Positions 7,708-15,201 of a stretch of DNA of 64,000 nucleotides are shown one piece after another. This stretch comes from an uncultured Acetatifactor sp. (GTDB taxonomy: Bacteria; Bacillota; Clostridia; Lachnospirales; Lachnospiraceae), in NCBI GenBank assembly GCA_910584865.1, contig CAJUCE010000005.1, positions 94,323 to 158,322 of the forward strand. Direction: 5' to 3'. Both the position numbers and the translations under genes were made by a program. How positions within the stretch are numbered: position 1 is the first letter of the stretch; every line of letters starts with the position of its first letter. Under the pieces are notes generated by a model. It worked only from the letters and a program-made list of their open reading frames with translations. It made no database searches and had not been told where the DNA came from.

Positions 7708-9669
7708 ATGAAACATAAAAAAGACAAATCTCTCTCTTCCTGGCGGGAAACCCGGGAGGTAAACAGAAAGCTTCTGAAACTGATATACAGAGAGCGCCCC
7801 AAACTTCTGGCGCTTCATATCCTGAAAGATATCTGGGATGCGCTGACCCCTTATGCGGGGATTTATCTGTCTGCCCTGATCATCGAGGAGCTGGCCGGCA
7901 GCCGTAATACAGACACCCTGTTTTATCTGGTGGCGGCCTCCCTTCTCTGCGCAGCCCTCATCGCACTGGCCGGCGCTTTCCTGAACCGGGCAAAGGCCGT
8001 GGAAAATACCGGTCTGTACTACTTTGTCCGGAAACTTCTCAGCGATAAAATGCTAGATCTGGATTTCTGCATCACTGATGAAACCGAGACACACCGTGCG
8101 CTTTCCACCATCTACCAGAACCAGAACGGCGGCGGATGGGGCATATACAATGCATTGTATCTCATAGACAGCCTGGTTTCCTCCCTGTTCACCCTACTGG
8201 GCGGCATAGCGCTGACCATAACCCTGTTCACCAGCCGGGTACCGGACAGTGCTGGAAGCATGGCTTTCCTGAACAGCCCCCTGTTCCTGCTCCCCCTGCT
8301 GGCTGTAATGCTGGCAGTCATTTACCTTGCACCCATGCTTTCCAACAAGGCGGAAAGCTACTACGCATTCTATTCGGGCGATCATAATATGGCAAACCGG
8401 CTGTTCGGACATTTCGGTTTCCTTGGTTATAATAATCAGCTGGCCGCTGATATCCGGATCTACCGCCAGGATATCCTGTGCAGAAAATACAATTTTGACA
8501 AGACCTCCACCTTCAACAGCATGGGACGTTTTGCACAGCTGGCCAGAGGCCCTATGGGATTCTATAAGAGCGCTTCGGCAGCCGTATCCGGAATCCTCAC
8601 CGGCGTCATCTACGTATTTGTCTGTCTGAAGGCATGGGCAGGAGCCTTCGGCGTGGGGATGATGACCCAGTATATCGGCGCCATCACCCGTTTTGCCACA
8701 GGACTCTCCTCCCTGATTAGCAATGTGGGACAGCTCCGCATCAATACCTCTTTTGTAAAACAGGTATTTGACTTTCTGGAACGGCCCAATGTAATGTACC
8801 AGGGCAGCCTCACTACGGAGAAACGCAATGACAGGCAGTATGAGATAGAATTCCGCGACGTATCCTTCCGATATCCGGGCACAGGCCAGTCTGAAGCTCC
8901 GTCTGCAGAGCAGTCTGTAGTTCAGCCCGCGGAGCAGTCTGAACGGCAATATGCTCTGCGCCATGTAAACCTGAAATTCCGGGTGGGACAGCGCATGGCT
9001 GTGGTGGGTCCAAACGGCAGCGGCAAGACCACCTTCATCAAACTCCTCTGCAGACTGTATGACCCCACCGAAGGCGTTATTCTCCTAAACGGCTTTGATA
9101 TTCGCAAATACGATTATCAGGAGTATCTCTCCATCTTCTCTGTGGTATTTCAGGATTTCGCCCTGACCGATATGCCCCTGGGGGAAAATGTGGCCGCAGC
9201 CTCGGAGTATGACAGAGATCTGGCGCAGTCCTGCCTGGAGAAAGCCGGTTTCGGAGAACGGCTGAAAGAACTCCCCCATGGCCTGGACACATACCTGGGA
9301 AAAACCCTGGATAAAGAGGGGGTGGACATGTCCGGCGGCGAGAAACAGAAAATCGCCCTGGCAAGGGCCCTGTACAAGGATTCCCCCTTTATCGTACTGG
9401 ATGAACCCACCGCTGCACTGGATCCCATTGCCGAGGCAGAGATCTACAGCAGGTTCAATGAAATCATAGAAGATAAGACCGCTATTTACATCAGCCACCG
9501 CCTCTCCTCCTGCAAATTCTGCGATGAAATTCTGGTGTTCGACAAAGGAAACATTGTTCAGAAGGGCAGCCATGGGGTATTGGTATCTGATGTAAACGGA
9601 AAATATCACGAACTGTGGTATGCTCAGGCACAGTATTATGATGAAAATAATTCAGAGAACACTCTGTAA
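7708..9669 (+). CDS. ABC exporter half-transporter, subunit 2
   Basis: A 653-residue partner half-transporter, with membrane helices in the first ~340 residues and then an ATPase domain with Walker A GPNGSGKTT (about 434), signature MSGGEKQ (about 541) and Walker B IVLDEPTAALD (about 560). Between the first strand of the ATPase domain (FRYPG) and Walker A there is an unusual 20-odd residue insert rich in Ser, Glu, Gln, Ala and Pro. The ATG at 7708 follows GGAGG by seven bases. A TTG at 7645, behind the first copy of the duplicated ribosome site, would add 21 residues in frame. Probably forms a heterodimer with the preceding gene product; substrate unknown. Confidence 0.88.
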   Translation: MKHKKDKSLSSWRETREVNRKLLKLIYRERPKLLALHILKDIWDALTPYAGIYLSALIIEELAGSRNTDTLFYLVAASLLCAALIALAGAFLNRAKAVENTGLYYFVRKLLSDKMLDLDFCITDETETHRALSTIYQNQNGGGWGIYNALYLIDSLVSSLFTLLGGIALTITLFTSRVPDSAGSMAFLNSPLFLLPLLAVMLAVIYLAPMLSNKAESYYAFYSGDHNMANRLFGHFGFLGYNNQLAADIRIYRQDILCRKYNFDKTSTFNSMGRFAQLARGPMGFYKSASAAVSGILTGVIYVFVCLKAWAGAFGVGMMTQYIGAITRFATGLSSLISNVGQLRINTSFVKQVFDFLERPNVMYQGSLTTEKRNDRQYEIEFRDVSFRYPGTGQSEAPSAEQSVVQPAEQSERQYALRHVNLKFRVGQRMAVVGPNGSGKTTFIKLLCRLYDPTEGVILLNGFDIRKYDYQEYLSIFSVVFQDFALTDMPLGENVAAASEYDRDLAQSCLEKAGFGERLKELPHGLDTYLGKTLDKEGVDMSGGEKQKIALARALYKDSPFIVLDEPTAALDPIAEAEIYSRFNEIIEDKTAIYISHRLSSCKFCDEILVFDKGNIVQKGSHGVLVSDVNGKYHELWYAQAQYYDENNSENTL

Positions 9670-9678
9670 ATAATCTGC

Positions 9679-9720
9679 ATACAGAATATGGATATTCCGC
9701 GGAAATACCATATCCTGTAT
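9679..9720. terminator. 42-bp imperfect palindrome after the exporter operon
   Basis: Nested arms ATACAG/CTGTAT, ATATGG/CCATAT and a core TTCCGCGGAA form a long hairpin ten bases after the exporter stop. No T-run follows, so a terminator role is likely but not certain; an operator is possible. Confidence 0.4.
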
Positions 9721-9801
9721 AAATGACAGTTCAGCGAACGATGTATGCCATATAGCTCCGAACAGTTGTCAATCCCCGAAATCGTCCGATTCAAAAATAT
9801 T

Positions 9802-9830
9802 TTGACAGAATCAGGTAAAAATGGTAAAGT
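9802..9830 (+). promoter_or_regulatory. Promoter for the DUF4190-like gene
   Basis: TTGACA (9802-9807), 17-base spacer, TAAAGT (9825-9830), preceded by TGG as an extended -10. The gene starts 38 bases downstream at 9869. Confidence 0.6.
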
Positions 9831-9868
9831 AATCATAAGTATTCTCATATAAAAGAGGAGCCTGATCA

Positions 9869-10330
9869 ATGGACTATAACCAAAACGGACAAAATAACCG
9901 GAATAACAGAGATAATGATCAGTGGGACAGATGGAACAGCAACGCATCCAACAGCAGCTATTACAATCAACCCACCCACAGACCCTACGGGCAGGCCTTC
10001 TCCGTCGCCGCGGCAGTATGCGGGCTTTTGTCGGTCACCACCTGCTGCACCGTCATACTGTCCCTGCCTTTGGGCGCATTGGGCATTCTTTTCGCCTGTC
10101 TTGCCCACCGTAAGGGGAAACGGATGAATTCCGCCTGTATCACAGGGTTGACGCTCTCCATCGTCGGACTGGCCAGCGCTCTGATCCTTATGATTTATTC
10201 CCTGTTCATGCTGCCCGTTTTCATGAAAAACGAATCCTTTCGAAATCAGCTCAACACCATAACCGAGCAAATGTATGGTATCAATTTTTCGGACTTTATG
10301 GAACAGTATTACGGGCACTCTTTTGAATAA
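9869..10330 (+). CDS. Small two-pass membrane protein, DUF4190-like
   Basis: A 153-residue protein. The first ~45 residues are very rich in Asn, Asp, Gln and Arg (a soluble, probably disordered tail). Two hydrophobic helices follow (about 48-80 and 93-117) separated by a short basic loop AHRKGKRMN. This is the pattern of DUF4190-type membrane proteins, whose function is not known. The C-terminal ~35 residues are soluble. GAGGAG precedes the ATG by nine bases, and a good promoter lies just upstream. The metalloprotease-like gene follows 41 bases downstream and may be co-transcribed. Confidence 0.75.
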   Translation: MDYNQNGQNNRNNRDNDQWDRWNSNASNSSYYNQPTHRPYGQAFSVAAAVCGLLSVTTCCTVILSLPLGALGILFACLAHRKGKRMNSACITGLTLSIVGLASALILMIYSLFMLPVFMKNESFRNQLNTITEQMYGINFSDFMEQYYGHSFE

Positions 10331-10371
10331 AACCGGTTGCTGCTACAAAAACAATAACAGGAGGCACCCAA

Positions 10372-10932
10372 ATGACAATTTCACCCATCACTGATTCTTA
10401 TGATATGTATTACGGCCCTGCCCGGACAGGGCGCAGCTTTGAAAATGCAGATTCCGCGTCCCCCTTTTTCGGGGAGGAACACGGTTCGTTAAAGGCGGGA
10501 GGCCCCTCCCAGGCCGAAGAAAAGAACCTGACAGGCAAAGGGGCCGGGGGAAGAAAGAAGGGAATAGAAGACCCTTCGGAGGAATGTCAGACCTGCAAGA
10601 ACCGCAAATACAAGGACGGCTCCGATGAGATGGTCTCCTTCAAGAGTCCGCAGCATGTGTCCCCGGAAAATGCTGCCTCCGCAGTACGTGCCCACGAGCA
10701 GGAGCATGTGTCCAATGCCTATAAAAAAGCTGCCGCTGACGACGGCAAGGTGGTCTCTGCTTCCGTCTCTATTCATACGGCGGTCTGTCCGGAATGCGGA
10801 CGCACCTATGTATCAGGAGGTACCACCCATACCCAGATCAAATATTATAATGAAGAAAATCCTTATCAGCAGGATCTGAAAGGTGCAGACCGGACCAAAT
10901 ATGTGGGAATGAATTTGGATTATGCAATCTAA
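10372..10932 (+). CDS. SprA-related putative metalloprotease
   Basis: A 186-residue protein. After a low-complexity N-terminal third rich in Gly, Lys and Glu, there is CQTCKNRKY (about residue 64), then VRAHEQEHV (about residue 104), an HExxH-type zinc signature, and a second Cys pair CPECGRTY (about 139). This arrangement recalls the SprA-related/CJM1_0395 family of putative metalloproteases. Activity is not demonstrated for the family as far as I know. No signal peptide is visible, so it is likely cytoplasmic or exported by another route. AGGAGG lies seven bases before the ATG. Confidence 0.65.
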   Translation: MTISPITDSYDMYYGPARTGRSFENADSASPFFGEEHGSLKAGGPSQAEEKNLTGKGAGGRKKGIEDPSEECQTCKNRKYKDGSDEMVSFKSPQHVSPENAASAVRAHEQEHVSNAYKKAAADDGKVVSASVSIHTAVCPECGRTYVSGGTTHTQIKYYNEENPYQQDLKGADRTKYVGMNLDYAI

Positions 10933-11022
10933 TGCTGACTCTAAAGGGCATGCGCTGGTGAAAACATGAGAATAGATTAAATAACAGAAAATTGCGATAA
11001 CAATGCGGAGCGAAGGCAGGCA

Positions 11023-11793
11023 ATGAAACAATATAAGAAAAACTTCGAAATCAAGAACATGGCAAAAGACAAAATGGAAAGCAAATACGGAGGCGCCATT
11101 CTGATCACCTTTTTAAGCACCCTGATTTCCGGAATGGTTCGGCTGTCCATTAATTCGGTATGCGGCAGCACCATGAATACCGTCTATGCCATGACCGGTT
11201 CCGACGGAGCCGCTGCCGCCGTTTCCTTTGTATTTGACGCACTGCTGTTAGGGGCAGGGATTCTCCTCGGTGTCATGAATGCGGGGATCGCCCTCTATTT
11301 TCTGAATCTGGCCTGCGGGCAGCCTGCCTCCCTCCGGGATTTATTCTACGGCTTCCGGACGGACTCCAAAAAGTTCCTTGTCATCTCCTCTGCCATGGTG
11401 CTCTGCCAGACTGTATGCCTGTGGCCCGGGCAGTATCTGAGCCAGCACTATTTTTCCACCCGGGAGTCCACATGGATACTCTATGCGCTGGCTGCCACAG
11501 CGGTCGGACTATGCATCTATGTTCCCATTTCCCTGGGAATCAGTCTGTCCTTTTTCCTGATGCTGGATTTCCCGCAAAATTCCGGAAAGGAAACCCTCGC
11601 TCTGTGCTGGCGCAGGATGAAAGGCCACCGCGGCAGGCTTTTCCAGCTGGAACTGGGCTTTCTTCCCCTGATGCTGCTGTGCGTGTTAAGCTTCGGCATC
11701 GGCTTTCTATGGCTGGAGCCCTTTATGCAGATGACTTATGCATGCTTTTTCCTGGATCTGATGAACCCCAAAGCCAGCCGGACAACACCCTGA
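11023..11793 (+). CDS. DUF975 family integral membrane protein
   Basis: A 256-residue protein with a short soluble N-terminus (the typical AKDKMESKYGGAIL entry of DUF975) and about five or six membrane segments from residue ~22 to the end. The family is common in Firmicutes and has no assigned biochemical role. The ribosome site is weak (AGGCAGG just before the ATG at 11023), but the start coincides with the family's conserved N-terminus. It ends convergent with the glycosidase locus on the other strand. Confidence 0.8.
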   Translation: MKQYKKNFEIKNMAKDKMESKYGGAILITFLSTLISGMVRLSINSVCGSTMNTVYAMTGSDGAAAAVSFVFDALLLGAGILLGVMNAGIALYFLNLACGQPASLRDLFYGFRTDSKKFLVISSAMVLCQTVCLWPGQYLSQHYFSTRESTWILYALAATAVGLCIYVPISLGISLSFFLMLDFPQNSGKETLALCWRRMKGHRGRLFQLELGFLPLMLLCVLSFGIGFLWLEPFMQMTYACFFLDLMNPKASRTTP

Positions 11794-11984
11794 ATACTAT
11801 AGATAAACTGTATAATGAGTGCACGTTGCTGCAATGCGGAACAGAAAAACGGCATATGATTGCGCTCACAGGTGTACTCGGGCTTTAGAAATGCTGTCAG
11901 CACACAATCTATATTCAGCAGCTCCAATGTGTCATAATCTGCTATGCCAAAGTACTGTCTTCCAAACCTGTCCTGTACTTCCAT
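11736..11984 (-). CDS. Possible 82-codon open frame coupled to the Asp-box glycosidase
   Basis: The ATG at 11984 overlaps the glycosidase stop as TGATG, and the first ~58 codons look plausibly coding. The rest runs antisense into the end of the DUF975 gene, so the frame may be a truncated remnant. No family recognised and no clear ribosome site. It may equally be noncoding. Confidence 0.22.
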   Translation of the reverse strand: MEVQDRFGRQYFGIADYDTLELLNIDCVLTAFLKPEYTCERNHMPFFCSALQQRALIIQFIYSIQGVVRLALGFIRSRKKHA

Positions 11985-13780
11985 CAGCTCTCTGTACTCT
12001 CTGCCCAAAAACGGGTGAGATCGTACACTGCAGCTTCCTCCTTTTCATCTGCCATCACAAGCGAATATCCCTCATCTTCTACCGGCTCATCCTCCCGGCC
12101 AGGGACCAGACGCGGCGCTCCGGTGCGCAGCACAAAACGGGAAAGGCTCTTTACAGCCGTCATAAAGCGGTAACTTTTCTCCTCTCCCCCGCCGATCTTC
12201 AGCGTATATTCATACGCTCCGCAATCCGCCGAAATCCGGATATCGATCTCCCGATCCGCCTCATAGGGACCAAGAGAAATCAGCGCCGTGGTACGCAAGC
12301 CCAGCATCCCGTCCTCCCGAAACACCAGACGTACCGCAGTCTGCCCGCTGCCGTCCTGCAGTTCACAATAAAGCGTCCCGTGATCCGCCTGCCGCGGCAC
12401 AATGGTGAAAGCCAGTTCCAGCCGCTTCGTTTCACACAGTATCCGCTCTGCCTTCGCGTAATCATAACGGTCAAAATCCGCAAGCCGCAGCGAGGGAAAA
12501 CCGGTCACTGTCACCGGCGCCCATTTGGGCGAATATACTGTAAAATCTTCAAAACCGTTTTGAAGCTCCCTCTGCGTTTCTGTCCCCGTAATGGGCAGCG
12601 GCAGCCTTGCCACCCATACATCCTCCTTATTCACCGTGTAGGCAATCCACAGAGCATCGTCAGGGCGATTTATTCCTTCCGCAATTCCGCGCATATACTG
12701 GGGACCGCAGTCCTTCCAGAAACCGCCAAACCGCATGGGCGGGACTTCCCCATGAACCAACAGCATATCGTCATAGGCGATGCCGTCATCCGAAGTAGTC
12801 ACGCACATCGGCCAGCGATGGGTAGACTCCAGAGTAGGATCATAAACCATGGCATACCGGCTGTCCGCCGTCTTCTGAGCCCACACCTTCTGGCCGCTCA
12901 TCACCAGCGACGGCGATACCCTCACCGGCGACCAGGTTCTGCCTCCATCGTCGCTTCTTGCACAGCGGGAATGCTTCCACATGCCGATGACTGTCTTTTC
13001 GTCGATATGATACCAACAAAATGCCTGGTTGGTACTGCCGTTTCCGTCATGCTTGATCCGGATCAGCTCATCCCTGTCGCCGTTCTCCTCAGCCCATTGC
13101 TGTATTGCCAGCGCATCCGAAAGCAGCTCTTCACAGCTTTCCACAAATCCTTTGTCCTCCGCCTCCGTATATAGGGGATACAAAAGCTGCTCCCTGGACC
13201 AGCCCCCCTGCCAGCAGGGCCTGATAAAGTAAATCGGTCCCATGGTCTCATCCGGATATAATTCACGAACCACACGTCCTATACCATAATTATCCCAATT
13301 ATTCACCCAGGGTTTTGGAGACCATCCATAAAATCCAAGGAGCAGAAGCCGATTGCCCTTCGTCCGGTAAAATCCCACCCTCTGATGGATAAAGGCATAA
13401 GTCTCGCCTGAAAAGCCGACTGTATTTCCCTTGTAATCCGTAACGGTGCATGCCGGAATCCGGTAGGGCGGAAATGCAACCCGGAAATCCTCCCACCGCC
13501 TGCCGTCTCTGGAAACGGCCAGAATACTCTGTCCGGCTCCGGTATGCTCACTCACCGGATTGGTAAAATAATGCACATAAAAACTGCCGTTCCACCAGGC
13601 CAGATCCGCTCCGTGCTTGTAAGTCCCCCCTATGCCGTCATCCCATTCCGGATGGGTTCGGTTGGCACGGGTCACCTGATAACAGCCCGCCCCTTTTACA
13701 GGAGAAAGCTGCCCGTGATGGTAATCGCAGTTGGGCTGCCTGCTCCCGCAATAATAGGGAATACCGCTTTTATGATCCAT
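11984..13780 (-). CDS. Asp-box beta-propeller glycosidase-like protein
   Basis: A 598-residue protein with no signal peptide. Residues ~1-450 look like a sialidase-type beta-propeller. A clear Asp-box SDDGGRTW sits at about residue 276, with related blades elsewhere (SRDGRRWEDF near 90, TSDDGIAYDD near 330). The last ~150 residues look like a beta-sandwich. In sialidase-superfamily enzymes such propellers cleave exo-glycosidic bonds, but the arginine triad of true sialidases cannot be assigned by eye, so I do not call it a sialidase. GAGGAGG lies about ten bases before the ATG. Lack of a secretion signal suggests that it acts on imported oligosaccharides. Confidence 0.7.
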   Translation of the reverse strand: MDHKSGIPYYCGSRQPNCDYHHGQLSPVKGAGCYQVTRANRTHPEWDDGIGGTYKHGADLAWWNGSFYVHYFTNPVSEHTGAGQSILAVSRDGRRWEDFRVAFPPYRIPACTVTDYKGNTVGFSGETYAFIHQRVGFYRTKGNRLLLLGFYGWSPKPWVNNWDNYGIGRVVRELYPDETMGPIYFIRPCWQGGWSREQLLYPLYTEAEDKGFVESCEELLSDALAIQQWAEENGDRDELIRIKHDGNGSTNQAFCWYHIDEKTVIGMWKHSRCARSDDGGRTWSPVRVSPSLVMSGQKVWAQKTADSRYAMVYDPTLESTHRWPMCVTTSDDGIAYDDMLLVHGEVPPMRFGGFWKDCGPQYMRGIAEGINRPDDALWIAYTVNKEDVWVARLPLPITGTETQRELQNGFEDFTVYSPKWAPVTVTGFPSLRLADFDRYDYAKAERILCETKRLELAFTIVPRQADHGTLYCELQDGSGQTAVRLVFREDGMLGLRTTALISLGPYEADREIDIRISADCGAYEYTLKIGGGEEKSYRFMTAVKSLSRFVLRTGAPRLVPGREDEPVEDEGYSLVMADEKEEAAVYDLTRFWAESTES

Positions 13781-14062
13781 ATCAATTATCCTCCTCTAAC
13801 ATCCGCTTTTGCACACTGCAAGATATCCGGCCCCGCAGCATTGGTCAAATAAATGTCCGTGTATCCGCCTGCCGCACTGCCCACGGAAAGAAAAACAGCC
13901 GGTACGCTGCCCTGGCTTACCCAATCCGAAAATTGCCTCTTTCCAGTCAAAGAATAGCAATTTAGCGGCCAAGCCAATCCATGAACATAATACCGGCCTT
14001 CTATGATGATTCGCAATAATTCAGATACCCCCAGCAAAACAATACCGCAATCGGACCCTATT

Positions 14063-15182
14063 CTACTCCTTCTTCTGCGATACACTGATCCACTTCAGAT
14101 ACCCGTTAATAAAAGGATCCAGAGCCCCGTCCAGCACAGCGTCTGCATTTCCTGTCTCCACATCCGTCCGCAGATCCTTCACCAGCTTATAGGGCTGCAG
14201 CACATAGGAACGGATCTGGTTACCCCAACCGATATCCTTAATCTCCCCCCGGATATCTGACAGCTTCTCCACATTGGCCTCCTGCTTGAGCATGTACAAT
14301 TTGGCTTTCAGCATCTGCATGGCCTTGTCCTTATTCTGGAACTGGCTGCGCTCGTTCTGGCACTGAACCACCGTCCCCGTGGGAATATGGGTGATGCGGA
14401 TGGCGGAGGAAGTCTTGTTGATATGCTGTCCTCCTGCGCCGCTGCTTCGGTAAGTGTCAATCCGCAGCTCCTTCTCATCAATCTCCACATCCAGATCTTC
14501 CTCGATATCCGGCATTACATCCAGGGACACAAAGGAAGTCTGCCGCTTGCCCTGGGCATTAAAGGGAGAGATCCGAACCAGCCTGTGAACGCCCTTCTCG
14601 GATTTCAGATAGCCGTAGGCATTTGTTCCGTTGACCTGAAAAGTCACCGATTTAATCCCCGCCTCGTCTCCGTCCAGAAAGTCCAGCACTTCCACGCTGA
14701 ATCCCTTACGCTCCGCCCATCTGGTGTACATCCGGTACAGCATGCTGCACCAGTCACAGCTCTCGGTGCCGCCTGCCCCGGCATTCAGCTTTAAAATGGC
14801 ATCGTTTTTGTCATATTCCCCGGAAAGCAGGGTGTCAAGCCGCAGGGCTTCCAGCTCGCTGATAAATTCATCCAGATCACCCCGGATATCGGAAATCAGG
14901 GAAGCATCATTCTCCTCATATCCCATCTCAATCAGGGTTAGAATATCCTCATATTGGCCGGAAAGCTTATCACAGCCCTCCACGATGCCCTTTAAAGACT
15001 TCAATTCCTTCATTTTTTCATTGGAACGTTCCGGATCGTCCCAAAAGCCCGGCGCTTCCATCTCCCGCTCCAATTCTTCAATCCGTTTCGCTTTGTCAGC
15101 AGGGTTAAAGTGAATCCCTCACTTCCGCTAATGGAGTTTCGTAGGACAGTAATTCTGCTTTCATCTGGTCTAATTCTACCAC
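14063..15182 (-). CDS. prfB: Peptide chain release factor 2 with programmed +1 frameshift
   Basis: RF2 terminates translation at UGA and UAA. The protein is encoded in two frames: a GTG start at 15182 (AAGGTG seven bases upstream), 25 codons ending at CTT (15110-15108), an in-frame TAA (15107-15105), then +1 shift to AAC at 15106 and on to 14063, giving ~372 residues, normal for RF2. The stop-recognition tripeptide SPF (about residue 204) and the catalytic GGQ (about 249) are both present. A GTGAGGG stretch lies upstream of the slip site as an internal Shine-Dalgarno. The shift stop is TAA rather than the usual TGA. secA ends 19 bases upstream on the same strand. Confidence 0.93.
15105..15120 (-). 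promoter_or_regulatory. RF2 programmed frameshift site (CTT TAA C)
   Basis: On the minus strand: AGGGATTCACTTTAAC. Peptidyl-tRNA on CTT slips +1 over the TAA. The SD-like AGGG is slightly further from CTT than in E. coli. Frame closure on both sides confirms the shift is needed to make RF2. Confidence 0.88.
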
Positions 15183-15201
15183 TTAACGTCACCTTCTTTC
15201 T

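Noticed and set aside
11819..13174. 451-codon plus-strand frame
   Set aside because: Antisense to the Asp-box glycosidase; rich in His, Arg and Pro without any motif.
13786..14085. 99-codon minus-strand frame between prfB and the glycosidase
   Set aside because: It runs straight through the glycosidase ribosome site and has no own Shine-Dalgarno; treated as intergenic.
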